Assembly (NCBI RefSeq): GCF_023953935.1
Contig: NZ_JAMLIW010000001.1
Coordinates: forward strand, 310,001-374,000
Direction: 5' to 3'
Source of the DNA: Thermomonas sp.
GTDB lineage: Bacteria; Pseudomonadota; Gammaproteobacteria; Xanthomonadales; Xanthomonadaceae
DNA: 64,000 nucleotides
Shown here: positions 18,477 to 29,196 of the stretch, one piece after another
Position numbering within the stretch: the first letter of the stretch is position 1
How the letters are laid out: each line of letters opens with the position of its first letter
Notes under the pieces: model-generated
Database searches by the model: none
What the model saw: the letters and a program-made list of their open reading frames with translations, nothing else
Told to the model about the DNA's origin: nothing
Position numbers and translations under genes: made by a program

Positions 18477-19243
18477 AGCCGCACCTCGATGCCGCTTGCG
18501 CGCAGCCCGCGCTTGAGTTCGGGAATGGCCAGCGCGCCGGAATGGAACACGCTGGCGGCCAGCGCGCCATCGACGTCGGCTTCGCGGAACACTTCCGCGA
18601 AATGCGCCGCCGCGCCGGCGCCGCCGGAGGCCACCAGCGGCACCGCGCACAGCGCGCGCACAGCGCGCAGTTGCGCAATGTCATAGCCTGCGCGCACGCC
18701 ATCATTGCCCATGCAGTTGAGGACGATCTCACCGGCGCCGCGCTGCTGGGCTTCCACCACCCAGTCGAGGGTGCGCTTGTTCGGCGCGCGCATCGCCTGC
18801 GGATGGCCGCTATGCGTGCGCACCCGCCACTGGCCGTCGGCCTCGCGCAACGAATCTATGCCGACCACCACGCATTGCTGGCCGAACGCTTCCGCCAGCT
18901 CGGCGATCAGCGCCGGGCGTTCCAGCGCCGGGGTATTGATCGAGATCTTGTCGGCGCCGGCATGCAGCAGCGCGCGCGCGTCCTCGACGCTGCGGATGCC
19001 GCCGGCGACGCAGAACGGGATATCGAGGACACGGGCGATCCGCTCGACCCAATCGCAGCTGGCGCTGCGCCCTTCCGGACTGGCGGTGATGTCGTAGAAC
19101 ACCAGCTCGTCGGCGCCGGCTTCGCGATAGCGCAGCGCCAGTTCGAGGCAGTCGCCCATGTCGACGTGGTCGCGAAAGCGCACGCCCTTGACCACCCGCC
19201 CGGCGCGCACGTCGAGGCAGGGAATGATCCGTCGGCTCAACAT
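18473..19243 (-). CDS. hisF: Imidazole glycerol phosphate synthase, cyclase subunit
   Basis: The 256-residue (beta/alpha)8 barrel opens with [19 protein letters not shown], including the catalytic aspartate (CLDV), and carries the second one in [26 protein letters not shown] and [12 protein letters not shown] bind the phosphates. With HisH it forms imidazole glycerol phosphate and AICAR from PRFAR. The gene overlaps hisA by 7 bases at 19237-19243. Confidence 0.95.
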   Translation of the reverse strand: MLSRRIIPCLDVRAGRVVKGVRFRDHVDMGDCLELALRYREAGADELVFYDITASPEGRSASCDWVERIARVLDIPFCVAGGIRSVEDARALLHAGADKISINTPALERPALIAELAEAFGQQCVVVGIDSLREADGQWRVRTHSGHPQAMRAPNKRTLDWVVEAQQRGAGEIVLNCMGNDGVRAGYDIAQLRAVRALCAVPLVASGGAGAAAHFAEVFREADVDGALAASVFHSGALAIPELKRGLRASGIEVRL

Positions 19244-19971
19244 GCCAGCACGTCCTTCAGCGACAGATGCCCGTCCAGCAGCGCTTTGCCCAGCACCACG
19301 CTCGCACATCCTGCCGCGCGTGCGCCGATCACATCTGCAATGCCTCGCACGCCGCCGCTGGCTTGCACCTGCAGGCAGGGATATTCGGCGCAGAGGTGGC
19401 GATACAGGCCCAGGTTCACGCCGGCCAGCATGCCGTCGCGGGCGATGTCCGTGCACAACAGATGCCGCAGGCCGGCCTGCGCATAGCGTGGCAACAGCAC
19501 GTCCAGGGTGTGTGTGGAGGTCTCGGTCCAGCCGTGCACCGGCAATCGCCATTGGCCATCGGCAGCCTGCCGGGTGTCGAGAGCGACGGTCAGCGCCTCG
19601 CCGCCAAACGCTTCCAGCCAATCCATCACGCGACTCGGCTCGCGCACCGCCAGCGAACCGACCACCACCCGCGTCGCACCGGCCGCCAGCAGCGCCTCGA
19701 CATCCGCGCGGCTGCGCACGCCGCCACCGGTCTGCACCTGCAGCCCGGTCTCGCGCACGATCTCGGCCAGCAGCGGCGCCAGGGTGTAGCCACCGGCCTT
19801 GGCCGCGTCCAGGTCGACCAGGTGCAGCCAGCGCGCACCGGCTTCGGCGTAGCGCCGAGCCAGCGCCAGCGGCGTATCCGGGTAGCGGGTTTCCGCCGCG
19901 TAATCGCCCTGCCGCAGGCGCACCACGCGGCCATCGCGCACGTCGATCGCGGGGTAGACGGTGGAACTCAT
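19237..19971 (-). CDS. hisA: Phosphoribosylformimino-5-aminoimidazole carboxamide ribotide isomerase
   Basis: The 244-residue barrel starts [19 protein letters not shown], with the catalytic D of AIDV, and has [22 protein letters not shown] and [12 protein letters not shown] with the second catalytic D. It performs the Amadori rearrangement of ProFAR to PRFAR. It lies 10 bp after hisH, the only non-overlapping junction inside the operon, and overlaps hisF. Confidence 0.95.
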   Translation of the reverse strand: MSSTVYPAIDVRDGRVVRLRQGDYAAETRYPDTPLALARRYAEAGARWLHLVDLDAAKAGGYTLAPLLAEIVRETGLQVQTGGGVRSRADVEALLAAGATRVVVGSLAVREPSRVMDWLEAFGGEALTVALDTRQAADGQWRLPVHGWTETSTHTLDVLLPRYAQAGLRHLLCTDIARDGMLAGVNLGLYRHLCAEYPCLQVQASGGVRGIADVIGARAAGCASVVLGKALLDGHLSLKDVLAC

Positions 19972-19981
19972 GATTCCGGAC

Positions 19982-20581
19982 TCATGTCGGATTCCATTGC
20001 AGGAAATTGGACAGCAGCCTGGCGCCCACAGCGGACGAACGTTCGGGATGGAATTGTGCACCGGCAACCCTTCCGCTCTGGACCAGTGCAGCGAATGATT
20101 CTCCGTGCGTGCAACTGGCGATGCAGACTGCACTCACCGGCGCGGCGTAGCTGTGCACGAAATAGGCAGGGCTGCCTGCGGCGATCCCCGCCAGCAGCGG
20201 CGATGCAGCCACCGAGTCCAACGTGTTCCAGCCCATGTGCGGCACCCGCAGAGCGGGGCCACCAGCCAAGCGGCGCACCCGGCCGGGGAGCAGCCCGAGG
20301 CCGTCGCTATGGTCTTCGTCGGAATGCTCGTACAGCAGCTGCATGCCGAGGCAGATCCCCAGCAGCGGCACCTGCAGCGCGCGCAGCGGCGCGACCAGGC
20401 CCTGCGCGCGCAGCCGGCGCATGCCCTCGCCGGCCGCACCGACGCCCGGCAGGACCACCCGCGTCGCGCCGTGCAGCGCCTCCGCGCTGCGCACCAGCCG
20501 TACCGCTGCCCCTAGCCGCTCCAGTGCATAGTGCACCGAGCCGAGGTTGGCGCCGCCGGCGTCGATCAAGGCCACCTGCAT
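19982..20581 (-). CDS. hisH: Imidazole glycerol phosphate synthase, glutamine amidotransferase subunit
   Basis: This 199-residue class I glutamine amidotransferase has the nucleophile C in [13 protein letters not shown], and the H-x-E pair in [11 protein letters not shown] near the C-terminus. [13 protein letters not shown] and VPHMGWNTL are typical of HisH. It supplies ammonia to HisF. The ATG shares one base with the hisB stop (TGATG at 20579-20583). Confidence 0.95.
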   Translation of the reverse strand: MQVALIDAGGANLGSVHYALERLGAAVRLVRSAEALHGATRVVLPGVGAAGEGMRRLRAQGLVAPLRALQVPLLGICLGMQLLYEHSDEDHSDGLGLLPGRVRRLAGGPALRVPHMGWNTLDSVAASPLLAGIAAGSPAYFVHSYAAPVSAVCIASCTHGESFAALVQSGRVAGAQFHPERSSAVGARLLSNFLQWNPT

Positions 20582-21660
20582 CAGAGCACGCCCTTGGTCG
20601 AAGGCAGCTCCACGCCTTCGCGGCGGATCGCCTGGCGCAGCGCGCGGGCAAACGCCTTGAAGCAGGCCTCGACCTGGTGGTGGGCGTTTTCGCCTTCCAC
20701 CTTCAGATTGAGATTCAAGCCCGCCGCATCGCAGAGCGAACGGAAAAAATGCGGCACCAGCTCGGTCGGCAGGTCGCCGACTTTCTCGCGGCTGAAGTTC
20801 CCCTCGAACACGAAATACGGCCGCCCGGAAAAATCCAGCGCGGCCTGCGCCAGGCATTCGTCCATCGGCAGGCTGAAACCGTAGCGGCCGATCCCGCGCT
20901 TCTCGCCCAGCGCCTCGCGCAGCGCCTGCCCCAGCGCCAGCCCGGTGTCTTCCACGGTGTGGTGTTCGTCGACGTGGAGATCACCCTCGGCGTCGATGTC
21001 CAGCGCAAGGCCGGCGTGCTTGCCGATCTGTTCCAGCATGTGGTCGAAGAAGGCCAGTCCGGTGCGGATCTTCGGTTCGGCGATCCGGTCAAGATCGACG
21101 GACACCCGGATCCGGGTTTCCCTGGTGTTGCGCAGGACGATGGCGGTGCGCAGGGCCTGCGCCAAGGCGTGAGCAATCCCCGCCCAGTCCCAGTCGCCGC
21201 CGAACGGCTCGGTGTGCAGCTGGAAGCCGCGAATCTTCAGATTGTTTGCAAACGTGATGTCGGTGGGGCGATCCCCGACCATCGCCGAGCGCGCCCAATC
21301 GATGGTGCGATCCTGAAGGTAGGGCACCAGCATGCCGATCCCGGGCTTGCGGTTCGGGCTGTTGTCGGCCGGCAGGCTGCAATCAATCAACTCCTCGCGG
21401 AACACGATGCCCTGGCTTGCGAAGATCTCCCGCATCAGCCGATGCGGGCCGTCGAAGCTGGCCTGCGGGTAGCTCGGCGTGCCGAGACCGTCCTGGTTGG
21501 AGACGATCACGAACTGGTAGCCGGCATCGCGCAGCTTGAGCAGGGCCGGGATCACCCCGCGCACCAGGCGCAGCTTCTCGTAGGCATCGATCTGGAAATC
21601 TTCCGGCTCCTCGATCAGGGTGCCGTCGCGATCGACGAACAGGATCGGCTGCAGGCTCAT
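20581..21660 (-). CDS. hisB: Bifunctional histidinol-phosphatase/imidazoleglycerol-phosphate dehydratase
   Basis: The 359-residue product has an N-terminal HAD phosphatase ([32 protein letters not shown]) of about 165 residues and a C-terminal dehydratase ([35 protein letters not shown] with the metal-binding histidines). This fusion is the enterobacterial/xanthomonad arrangement. It carries out steps 6 and 8. Four-base overlap with hisC at 21657-21660. Confidence 0.95.
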   Translation of the reverse strand: MSLQPILFVDRDGTLIEEPEDFQIDAYEKLRLVRGVIPALLKLRDAGYQFVIVSNQDGLGTPSYPQASFDGPHRLMREIFASQGIVFREELIDCSLPADNSPNRKPGIGMLVPYLQDRTIDWARSAMVGDRPTDITFANNLKIRGFQLHTEPFGGDWDWAGIAHALAQALRTAIVLRNTRETRIRVSVDLDRIAEPKIRTGLAFFDHMLEQIGKHAGLALDIDAEGDLHVDEHHTVEDTGLALGQALREALGEKRGIGRYGFSLPMDECLAQAALDFSGRPYFVFEGNFSREKVGDLPTELVPHFFRSLCDAAGLNLNLKVEGENAHHQVEACFKAFARALRQAIRREGVELPSTKGVL

Positions 21661-22745
21661 GGCGAGACCTCCACCGCCGCGCCCAGCGCCGCGAACAGGC
21701 GCCCGCACTCGGCCGCGGTTCCGATGCTGATCCGCAGCGCATCGCCCAGCTGCGGCAATGCACGCATGTCACGCACCACCACGCCGGCGGCAAGCAAGGC
21801 AGCAAACACCGCATCCGCATCAAAGAATCGCGCCAGCACGAAGTTGCCCGCAGATGGATAGACGCGGCGCACCTGCGGCAACCCTTGCAGCGCATCGCGT
21901 ACCTGCTCGCGCAGGGCGCACGCATCCCGAACCTGCGCGCGGGACGCCGCCACCGCCGCCGGTTGCAGCGAACGCAGCGCCGCCTCGACCACAGGTTCAG
22001 GGATTGGATACGGCACTTGGCAGCGGCGCAGCGCCGCGATCAGCGCCGGACTGCCGAGCACGCAGCCCACCCGCGCGCCCGCCAGCGCATGCGCCTTGGA
22101 CAGGGTGCGCAGCACCGCGATGTTGTCGTGCGCAGCCAGCAGGCTGGCCGCCGACGGCGCCTCGGCATATTCGAGATAGGCCTCGTCCACGATGACCAGG
22201 CAGCGGCCGCGCAGGCGCTGCGCCAGCGCGGCCACCTCGGCCAGCGCCAGCAGCTCGCCGGACGGATTGCCGGGCGTGCACAGGAACAGCAGCGAGGCGC
22301 CCTGCGCCAGCGCGGCATCGCCCAGCGCCGCGAGGTCGGCGCACAGGCCGGCCGCACCGTCGCGCAGCGGCACTTCGACCACCTGCGCGCCGTGCAGGCG
22401 CGCGCACACCGCGTACATGCCGAACACCGGCGGCGCGAGCACCACCTTGCCCTGCCCCGGCAGGCAGAACGCGCGCAGCAGCAGGTCGATCCCTTCATCG
22501 CTGCCGCGGCCGACCAGCAGCTGCGCCGGCGCCACGCCGTACAGTTCGGCCAGACGCGCGCACAGCGCCTGCGGCTGCGGCTGCGGATAGCGCCGCAGCT
22601 GGCCACCGGCATCGCCGGCATTGGCCCAGGCCGACTCGTTGGCATTGAGCCAGACCGCGCCGGTCAGGGCTTCGCTGCGCGCGGATTTGTAGCCGGCAAA
22701 ATCCTGCAGGTCGGCGCGCAGCAGCGCGTTCACGGTCAGGCTCAT
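21657..22745 (-). CDS. hisC: Histidinol-phosphate aminotransferase
   Basis: The 362-residue class II aminotransferase shows [52 protein letters not shown], and the PLP-lysine segment [15 protein letters not shown]. It converts imidazole acetol phosphate to histidinol phosphate. The ATG overlaps the hisD stop by ATGA at 22742-22745. Confidence 0.95.
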   Translation of the reverse strand: MSLTVNALLRADLQDFAGYKSARSEALTGAVWLNANESAWANAGDAGGQLRRYPQPQPQALCARLAELYGVAPAQLLVGRGSDEGIDLLLRAFCLPGQGKVVLAPPVFGMYAVCARLHGAQVVEVPLRDGAAGLCADLAALGDAALAQGASLLFLCTPGNPSGELLALAEVAALAQRLRGRCLVIVDEAYLEYAEAPSAASLLAAHDNIAVLRTLSKAHALAGARVGCVLGSPALIAALRRCQVPYPIPEPVVEAALRSLQPAAVAASRAQVRDACALREQVRDALQGLPQVRRVYPSAGNFVLARFFDADAVFAALLAAGVVVRDMRALPQLGDALRISIGTAAECGRLFAALGAAVEVSP

Positions 22746-24040
22746 GCCGCAGCCTCCAGCCGCAGTTCCACCGCCCGCGCGTGCGCGACCAGGCCTTCGG
22801 CGCGCGCCAGGGTGGCCGCGCAAGGCCCGACCCGGGCGATCCCGGCGCGGCTGGCGTCCTGCACGGTGATCGCTTTCTGGAAGCTCGCCACCGACAGCCC
22901 GCTCCAGGCCCGCGCCGCGCCGCCGGTCGGCAGCACGTGATTGCTGCCGCTGCAGTAATCCCCCAATGCTTCCGGGGTGTAGTCGCCAAGGAAGATGCTG
23001 CCGGCATTGTCGACCTGCTCCACCCAATTCTCGGCATCGTGCAGGGCAAGAATCAGGTGCTCGGGCGCGTACCGATTGCTGATGGCGATCGCCTGCGCGA
23101 TGTCGGCCGTTCGGATCAGGCGTGAACTGGCCAGCGCCTGGCGGGCAATATCGGCCCGCGGCAGCTGCGGCAACTGCTGCGCGATCTGTTCGGCCACCGC
23201 GTCCAGCAGCGCATCGCTATCGCTCAGCAGCAGCACCTGCGAATCCGGCCCATGCTCGGCCTGCGACAGCAGGTCGGCGGCGACGAACGTCGGATTGGCG
23301 CCGGCGTCGGCGATCACCAACACTTCCGAAGGCCCTGCCGGCATGTCGATCGCCGGCCCGCCCGGACGCTGCGCGGCCTGCCGCTTGGCCTCGTCCACCC
23401 AGCCATTGCCGGGGCCGAACAGCTTGTCGCAGCGCGGGATGCGCGCGCTGCCCAGCGCCATCGCCGCGATCGCCTGCGCCCCGCCCAGCTTGAACACGCG
23501 CACGCCCGGCGCCTGCTGCGCCGCCAGCAGCACCGCCGGATCGGCACTGCCATCCTTGCGCGGCGGCGTGCACAGGATGATCTCGGCACAGCCGGCCAGG
23601 CGCGCCGGGATCGTCAGCATCAGGGCGGTCGATGGCAGCGGCGCGCTGCCGGCCGGCACGTACAGCCCGACCCGCCGGATCGGCCGCAGCACCCGCTCGC
23701 AGCGCAGCCCCGGCGCGGTTTCCAGCGCGTAGCCTGCGGCCATGCCGGCGCGGTGGAAGGCTTCGATCCGGCCGGCGGCCTCCGCAATCGCGGCCTGCAC
23801 CGGTGCCGCCACCCGCGTTGCCGCCGCGTCGAATTCCGCGGCTTCCACCTCGAACGCCGACAGTGCGACGCCATCGAAGCGCAGGGTGAAATCGTGCAAG
23901 GCGCGATCACCGCGTGCTTGGACATCGGCGAACACGGCCTGCACGCCGCTGCGCACCGCCTCCGACACCGCCTGCACCGGGCGCTGCAATATGTCCTCGC
24001 GCTCGCGCGCATCGAGCCGGTTCCAGTCGAAGCACTTCAT
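22742..24040 (-). CDS. hisD: Histidinol dehydrogenase
   Basis: The 432-residue product has the HisD landmarks [58 protein letters not shown] and QAEHGPDSQ, which hold the zinc ligands and the active-site glutamate/histidine. It oxidises histidinol to histidine in two NAD-dependent steps. Four-base overlaps join it to hisG upstream (24037-24040) and hisC downstream. Confidence 0.95.
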   Translation of the reverse strand: MKCFDWNRLDAREREDILQRPVQAVSEAVRSGVQAVFADVQARGDRALHDFTLRFDGVALSAFEVEAAEFDAAATRVAAPVQAAIAEAAGRIEAFHRAGMAAGYALETAPGLRCERVLRPIRRVGLYVPAGSAPLPSTALMLTIPARLAGCAEIILCTPPRKDGSADPAVLLAAQQAPGVRVFKLGGAQAIAAMALGSARIPRCDKLFGPGNGWVDEAKRQAAQRPGGPAIDMPAGPSEVLVIADAGANPTFVAADLLSQAEHGPDSQVLLLSDSDALLDAVAEQIAQQLPQLPRADIARQALASSRLIRTADIAQAIAISNRYAPEHLILALHDAENWVEQVDNAGSIFLGDYTPEALGDYCSGSNHVLPTGGAARAWSGLSVASFQKAITVQDASRAGIARVGPCAATLARAEGLVAHARAVELRLEAAA

Positions 24041-24951
24041 GCCAGCATCCGCTCCACCGGCACCACCATCAGCCCGTGCGCGCCGGCGCGTTTCAGATCT
24101 TCCAGCCGCTGCCAGGTCATCGCGCCGTGGCAGAGCGCCTGCAATGCCAGCGTTTCAGTGCCGTCCACGACACACATGGTCGGTGGCTCGGCATCGGGCA
24201 ACAGCGGCAGCACGTGCGGCAACGCGTCACGCGCGGCCTGGAACAACAGCAGCTTGCTGTCGCGGATCCGCAACACCCCGGCCATCCGCCGCAGCAGCAA
24301 TTCGGCCAGCTCGGCACGCACATCGTCAAACGGCTGCGTCGGCCCGACCAGCACTGCTTCACTGTGCAGGATGACCTGGACCGGCTTGAGCTGGTTGGCG
24401 GCCAGGGTGGCACCGCTGGAGACCAGGTCGCAGATGGCATCGGCCTGCCCCAAGCGCGGCGCGATCTCCACCGATCCGTTCAGGACCACGACGTCCGCGG
24501 CGATCTGCTGTTCATGCAGCCAGGCTCGGAGTTGGTTCGGATACGTGGTGGCAATCCGCTTGCCGGCCAGCTGCGCCGCGCCCCGCCAGTCCCAGCCCTC
24601 GGGCACGGCGATGGACAACTTGCAGCCGCCGAACCCGAGGCTGCGCCATTCCCGGAATGGCACGGAAGCACCGACTCCAGCCCGTTCACCGGCGTGTTCC
24701 AGCAGCACATTGCGCCCGACCACGCCGAGATCGCAGACACCGTCAGCAATCAGCCCGGGAATATCGTCATCACGCACCAACAACAGGTCCACCGGCAACG
24801 ATTCGCCATAGCAAAACAGCCGATCCCGGCTTTCACGCCAGCTCAGGCCGGAAGACGACAGCAAGGCACGCGCCGGTTCGCTCAGGCGGCCGGACTTCTG
24901 GATGGCGATGCGCAGGCGATCGCGCACCGCCGCATTTGCGGCAGTGTTCAT
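24037..24951 (-). CDS. hisG: ATP phosphoribosyltransferase, long form
   Basis: At 304 residues this is the long HisG with its own C-terminal regulatory domain, so no HisZ partner is needed. [11 protein letters not shown], the [10 protein letters not shown] segment, [12 protein letters not shown] and [17 protein letters not shown] (PRPP loop) are recognisable. It catalyses the committed step of histidine synthesis and is the usual target of feedback inhibition by histidine. It starts 9 bp after the TrpR-like gene's stop, the first enzyme gene in the operon. Confidence 0.95.
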   Translation of the reverse strand: MNTAANAAVRDRLRIAIQKSGRLSEPARALLSSSGLSWRESRDRLFCYGESLPVDLLLVRDDDIPGLIADGVCDLGVVGRNVLLEHAGERAGVGASVPFREWRSLGFGGCKLSIAVPEGWDWRGAAQLAGKRIATTYPNQLRAWLHEQQIAADVVVLNGSVEIAPRLGQADAICDLVSSGATLAANQLKPVQVILHSEAVLVGPTQPFDDVRAELAELLLRRMAGVLRIRDSKLLLFQAARDALPHVLPLLPDAEPPTMCVVDGTETLALQALCHGAMTWQRLEDLKRAGAHGLMVVPVERMLA

Positions 24952-24960
24952 GCAGAACGC

Positions 24961-25284
24961 TCAATGGGAGTTTCTGGAAAGTCCGAGCCGCTTGGCGGCG
25001 GCCCGATAGCCGCCGGCCCCAAGCTCAAGACAGCGCGCCACGCGACCGATGGTGGTGGTGCTGACCTTGGTGTGCTCGTGGATCTCCCGATACGGAGTGC
25101 CTTTCAGCAGTTCCGGGACCACCCGCCAGCGATCGCCCATCGCCTCCAGCTCAGTGGGGGTACACAGATCCTCGAGGAATGCGCGGACCTCGGCGGCCCC
25201 CTTGAGCGTGGACAGCACGTGGGCCAGCGCGTCAATGGCGACGGCTGCATCGTACGTCGGCAATGGCTCGGGGCGTTGCTTCAT
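24961..25284 (-). CDS. TrpR-like (YerC/YecD family) regulator of the his operon
   Basis: This 107-residue protein has the TrpR/YerC fold pattern: FLEDLCTPTELEAMGDRWRVV in the first half and a helix-turn-helix in PYREIHEHTKVSTTTIGRVARCL. It is the first gene of the his transcription unit. Members of this family next to his operons in Xanthomonadales have been predicted by comparative genomics to be histidine-responsive repressors (called HisR). An operator-like palindrome stands about 100 bp upstream. Autoregulation together with the his genes is the natural reading, but is inferred. Confidence 0.85.
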   Translation of the reverse strand: MKQRPEPLPTYDAAVAIDALAHVLSTLKGAAEVRAFLEDLCTPTELEAMGDRWRVVPELLKGTPYREIHEHTKVSTTTIGRVARCLELGAGGYRAAAKRLGLSRNSH

Positions 25285-25384
25285 GACGGGTGTCGATCCT
25301 GGTCCGGGGTCCGCCTCACGCGAACATCAGTTGCTGCCAGCACTGCTGGCAGCGCAGTGCTTGCTGGAAAAACATGTTAGCTCG

Positions 25385-25412
25385 TTATCATGCTATCACG
25401 CTATTGTGATAA
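25385..25412 (-). promoter_or_regulatory. Operator-like palindrome upstream of the his regulator gene
   Basis: TATCAC (25394-25399) and GTGATA (25406-25411) form a perfect inverted repeat with a 6-bp spacer, and TTATCA (25385-25390)/TGATAA (25407-25412) a second, nested one. The surrounding 50 bp is AT-rich in an otherwise GC-rich region and repeats the word CGTTA three times. On the minus strand a -35-like TTGCTA precedes it. It is the only such site in the gap and lies where a repressor of the his operon should bind. Confidence 0.55.
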
Positions 25413-25429
25413 CACGTTAATACGTTAGC

Positions 25430-25626
25430 AAAACACCTTCCCCGGCGTCAACACCCACCCCGCACGCCCCTCGAACTGGCAATAGCCACGGCCCCACCCA
25501 AGCGCAGGGTGGCCGGATCAGACCGGGTCCGGCGGCCTGCTCAGCGATTCACACACCGCAAGACCGCACGGACACGGACGCCGCAAGCAACCGATCCTGC
25601 CATCGCGCGATTCGAAGAATCCAGGC
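25430..25626. other. Remainder of the 25285-25626 gap, no gene seen
   Basis: The gap between the his regulator and the dipeptidase gene is 342 bp. Apart from the AT-rich operator region and a small GCTGCCAGCACTGCTGGCAGC palindrome-like stretch near 25333-25353, it contains no ORF with coding character, RNA gene or repeat that I can recognise. Confidence 0.4.
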
Positions 25627-26370
25627 TCAAGGGCCGGTGATGGGCACGTCATAGTACGCGCGCGGCGACGGTTCGCGCTCCAGTCGGTAGTGCCACCATT
25701 CTTCGGGCAAGTTGATGAAACCATGCGCCTGCATCGCGTTTCGCAGCAGGTCGCGATTGGCGCGCTGTTCCGCGCTGACTTCAGGGGAATCCGTATGCGC
25801 GCGCAGGCCGAAAAAATCGAACCCTGTCCCCATATCGAGGGGCTGACAGTCGGTCATGCTGTCAACGCACCGCAACAACGTGAGATCCACGGTCGCGCCG
25901 CGGCTGTGGCCGGAGACCGGCGCGATGTACACCCCGCGCAGCTGCGACTTGTCCAGATCCGGATAGAACTCCGCCTTCCCGCGCAGGTCCCGCGGATCAT
26001 CCATCCAGCGCACGAACTGCGCGACCGCGCGCGCCGGGCGATAGCAATCAAAGATCCGCAAGCGCAGATGGCGCGAACGCAGCGCCGCTTCGACCCGCGC
26101 AAGTGCATCTGCGGCCTCGGGCTTGAGCCAGCAGCGCGGGGCGTCATAGCCATCGATCGGAATGCCGATGAAGTTGTGGCGACCGGCATAGCGGATCTCC
26201 AGATCAATGTCCGGGATGCGTGACCGGAGATCGACCAAACCCGCCTCCTGCATGGTCGTGGCCGACGCCAGAACCGGGGCGTCGCTCACCCGCATCGCGC
26301 CGGTGCAGGCACTGGCACCGACGCCCGAACACACCAGAAAACACAGCCAAGAGACAGCCCGTTTGATCAT
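25627..26370 (-). CDS. ddpX: D-Ala-D-Ala dipeptidase (VanX/DdpX type), probable lipoprotein
   Basis: The 247-residue product is a peptidase of family M15D. The zinc and catalytic set has VanX spacing: H155 and D162 in SGHSRGATVDLTL, E224 and H227 in EEWWHY, and R111 in FDCYRPARA. The N-terminus is a signal sequence with a lipobox-like GASAC at residue 22, so the enzyme probably faces the periplasm. VanX-type enzymes split D-Ala-D-Ala; here, without vanA or vanH nearby, a role in turnover of murein peptides is likelier than resistance. Two more peptidoglycan genes follow upstream on the same strand. Confidence 0.85.
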   Translation of the reverse strand: MIKRAVSWLCFLVCSGVGASACTGAMRVSDAPVLASATTMQEAGLVDLRSRIPDIDLEIRYAGRHNFIGIPIDGYDAPRCWLKPEAADALARVEAALRSRHLRLRIFDCYRPARAVAQFVRWMDDPRDLRGKAEFYPDLDKSQLRGVYIAPVSGHSRGATVDLTLLRCVDSMTDCQPLDMGTGFDFFGLRAHTDSPEVSAEQRANRDLLRNAMQAHGFINLPEEWWHYRLEREPSPRAYYDVPITGP

Positions 26371-26601
26371 GTTCGCTTCCTCAGGTCAGCTGCGGCATGG
26401 GTGACCGGCACCGCGGTTGCTTGAACAATCCCGGCTTGTTTGCGGCCGCCGTCCGAACCGATCATGACCACGCCCTACCCGTCTTCCGCGCTCCACAATA
26501 CCGGCTTGGAGATCAACACGTGACGCGGGTACGGGCGGGTGTCGGGAATCCTCATCGGGTTGCAGGCTCCTTGATTTCGATCTTAGCGCCACCCGATCAG
26601 A

Positions 26602-28017
26602 TCAGTGTCGCACGCGAACGATGCTGGTCATGCGATCCACGAGGGGCGCACCGTCGTTGAACAGCAACGGCAGCAGCGGCGTGACGGAGACCGCGTTCAG
26701 TTTGATGTCCGCAAGCGTCCCGTCCGCACGCCGGTAGCGCATGCCCGCCACGTCATGGATGACATAAGGTTGACCGTGCAGATGGCCGATCACCAGCATC
26801 ACGTGTCCGGGGATGAAAACCAGATCGCCCACCTGCAGGGCCTGCACGGCGGCAAGCCGTGCGGCATGCCCGTCACCGGGGCCAAACGAGCGATGTACAA
26901 GTCCGGGACTGGCCGCCTGTCGACTGGTATTGCGCGGCAGCAACACGCCCAGGCTTCCATACACTTCCGAGACGAACCCCGAGCAATCGCGACCGTCAAA
27001 ATCATGTCCCCAGCCATAGCGCTCGCCGAGGAACTTGAACGCCTGCCGGATCAGATTGGCGCGGGTATAGGGCAGATAGCCGTCGGCGGTGTCCGCATTC
27101 TTCCGGATCAGCGCAGGCTGGAAAACCAGTTCGCCGTCCGGCCCGCGGGCCGGCAACGTCACAGGCCAGGCCGCGTAGGCTGTCTGCCCGTTCACTGGCT
27201 GGTCCGGCGCAAGCCCGGCGGCCAGCGGCAGGCGCGTGGTCATGTCGAATTCAAGGCGCGAGACCTGCGGCGCCTCCGGCGTGTACACCGACTCCACGCG
27301 CGCGCCGGTGACGATTCGGAATGGCGTTCGGGTCGCGTAGCCGAGCACGGCGGCACGCGCGCCCAGCGCCACGAAATCGCGCTGCACCCACGCCGCATAG
27401 CGCGGGCTGAGCACGAACAGCCAGCGCCCATCGGCAGATTCATGGACGACCGCCACCGGGGTCCCGGGGAATTCCGCGGTTTCCTGGAACCGGTCAATAT
27501 CCACGTCTCCAGGTGCGGCAAAAGCGCGCAGCTCGGTGGGGAAGGTGCGCAGCGGCGCGCGCCGGACGATCAGGCCGAAGCGCGGCGTCACCCGCTCCGG
27601 CACCCGATCCAGCGCCAGGGATTGGCGCCAGCCCGCAGCCATCGCCTCCGGATAACGTTGCCCTTCTTCATCGAACAAGGGATCGCCTGGCAGCCTGGAA
27701 ACGCCGCCGATCCAGCCCAACACCGCTTGCCGCGACAGCGTGTCGGGCAACGCAGCCAGATCATGCAACGAAGGCTCCAGCCGCAGCAGCCGCGCATTGG
27801 CCGCCTGGATGTCGGCAGGCGTCAGCACCACCGCATCCGGCTGCTCCAGCCGAGATATCCAGAACTCCGGCACCAGTTGCGCGTCCTCCACCCCCAGCAC
27901 GCCCGAGGCCGGCAGCAGCAGCGGCTCCGCCGGCTGCTGCGCAGCCCGAACCAGCGAAGGCATCCCGGCAAGCAGGACCAGAATCAGCAAGCTGCGTGAC
28001 AACCGGGACACCGGCAT
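26602..28017 (-). CDS. NlpC/P60 family murein peptidase with SH3-like region
   Basis: This 471-residue exported protein (signal peptide residues 1-25) has an unassigned N-terminal half, an SH3b-like region (about 145-290, VRRAPLRTFP and WVQRDFVAL), and a C-terminal NlpC/P60 papain-like domain. The catalytic residues are C345 in FDGRDCSGF, H405 in FIPGHVML and H421 in YVIHD. Architecture matches YkfC-type gamma-D-glutamyl-L-diamino acid endopeptidases that trim released murein peptides. A GGAGG Shine-Dalgarno lies 8 bases before ATG 28017. It lies downstream of a DUF819 membrane protein with a 21-bp gap, and upstream of the VanX-type gene by 231 bp with nothing recognisable in it. Confidence 0.85.
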   Translation of the reverse strand: MPVSRLSRSLLILVLLAGMPSLVRAAQQPAEPLLLPASGVLGVEDAQLVPEFWISRLEQPDAVVLTPADIQAANARLLRLEPSLHDLAALPDTLSRQAVLGWIGGVSRLPGDPLFDEEGQRYPEAMAAGWRQSLALDRVPERVTPRFGLIVRRAPLRTFPTELRAFAAPGDVDIDRFQETAEFPGTPVAVVHESADGRWLFVLSPRYAAWVQRDFVALGARAAVLGYATRTPFRIVTGARVESVYTPEAPQVSRLEFDMTTRLPLAAGLAPDQPVNGQTAYAAWPVTLPARGPDGELVFQPALIRKNADTADGYLPYTRANLIRQAFKFLGERYGWGHDFDGRDCSGFVSEVYGSLGVLLPRNTSRQAASPGLVHRSFGPGDGHAARLAAVQALQVGDLVFIPGHVMLVIGHLHGQPYVIHDVAGMRYRRADGTLADIKLNAVSVTPLLPLLFNDGAPLVDRMTSIVRVRH

Positions 28018-28038
28018 GGGGTTCGCCTCCAATTCGCC

Positions 28039-29196
28039 TCACGGCCCCGGCAGCGCCAATGCCGACATGATCGTCGCCATCAGCAGGCCGAAACCCGTTC
28101 CGAGAATGTAGCCCAGCAATGCCAGCAGGATACCCACCGGCACCAGCGGTTTGGCATAGCTTGCCGCCAGCACCGGCGTCGCGGCCACGCCGCCGACGTG
28201 CGCCAACGATGCAATCCCGCACAGATACAGGTCGAAGTGGAAGACCTTGGCAAGGATCACCAGCACCAGCGCATGGATCGCCAGAATGCAGACGCCCGCG
28301 AGGAGATACAGCGGCGCCGAGGCAATGCCCTTGAAGTTGCTTTGCGAAGCCAGCACCGCCACCACCACGATCAGCAGCGCCGACGACAGCTGGCTGGCAC
28401 CTGGAAAGCGTGCCAATGGCGTATGCGCCACCACCAGACCGAAGCCGGTGGCCAGCAGGATCGCCCAGGTGGTCGCACTGATGACGCCGCTTGCCGGCAG
28501 CCAGTCGGCCAGTTGCCGCGACAGCAGCGCGGCCGCCAGCGCGAAACCCAGCCACAGCAGCACGGCGTCCCAATGCAGCGGCACGCTCGCACGAGCCTCG
28601 ATATGCGGCACGTCGCCGGAGTTCATCGCGCCGGTCCAGCGGTTGAACGCCGGTGCCAGTCGCGCGATCGAGAACAGCACCACCACCCAGGCCGAATAGC
28701 ACAGCGCGTCGGTGAGCAGCGACATCCCCAGCAGCGCGTCGGACATGCCGATCGCTTCCTTCACCGCGATCTGGTTGGCGGTGCCGCCCACCCAGCTGCC
28801 CGACAGCGCCGCCAGCGGCTGCCAGGCCTTCCCCGCCAGCCACGGGCGGAACAGCAGGAACACCGCAAGAAAGGCCACGAACAGGCTGAAGGTGGTGGAC
28901 ACGAACACCCCCAGCACGCGCGGGCCGAGCCGGTAGATCGCGCGCAAATCACAATTGACCATCAGCAGGAACAGCAGCGCCGGCACCCCGCGCGACACCA
29001 GCACGCCCTGGGCCTGCTTGATCTCCGGGCTGATCACCCACAGCCCGGCCACCGCCAGCGCGGTGATCGACAGATACACCAGCACGATGGGCGGCAGCAC
29101 CGTGAACAACTTCCAGCCGGTGCGGCGCTCCAACGCCGGAAACGCGCCGGCGATCAGCAGCATCAATGCCAGATAGGGCCAGAGCGTGCTGATCAC
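28039..29196 (-). CDS. DUF819 family membrane protein
   Basis: A 385-residue protein with about ten to twelve membrane segments and the DUF819 features GSWVGGTANQIAVKEAIG and LAHVGGVAATPVLAASY, plus FLLMVNCDLRAI early on. DUF819 (YjcL-like) proteins are predicted transporters; in several bacteria they sit beside YkfC-like and dipeptide-epimerase genes, which suggests murein-peptide handling. The GTG start at 29196 gives an N-terminus like that of relatives; ORF extensions up to ATG 29324 cannot be excluded. It precedes the NlpC/P60 gene by 21 bp and is probably cotranscribed with it. Confidence 0.75.
   Translation of the reverse strand: MISTLWPYLALMLLIAGAFPALERRTGWKLFTVLPPIVLVYLSITALAVAGLWVISPEIKQAQGVLVSRGVPALLFLLMVNCDLRAIYRLGPRVLGVFVSTTFSLFVAFLAVFLLFRPWLAGKAWQPLAALSGSWVGGTANQIAVKEAIGMSDALLGMSLLTDALCYSAWVVVLFSIARLAPAFNRWTGAMNSGDVPHIEARASVPLHWDAVLLWLGFALAAALLSRQLADWLPASGVISATTWAILLATGFGLVVAHTPLARFPGASQLSSALLIVVVAVLASQSNFKGIASAPLYLLAGVCILAIHALVLVILAKVFHFDLYLCGIASLAHVGGVAATPVLAASYAKPLVPVGILLALLGYILGTGFGLLMATIMSALALPGP

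Noticed and set aside
19267-21861. 864-codon plus-strand frame through hisA, hisH and hisB
   Set aside because: It is antisense to three confirmed his genes and has no domain; high GC in third codon positions keeps such frames open.
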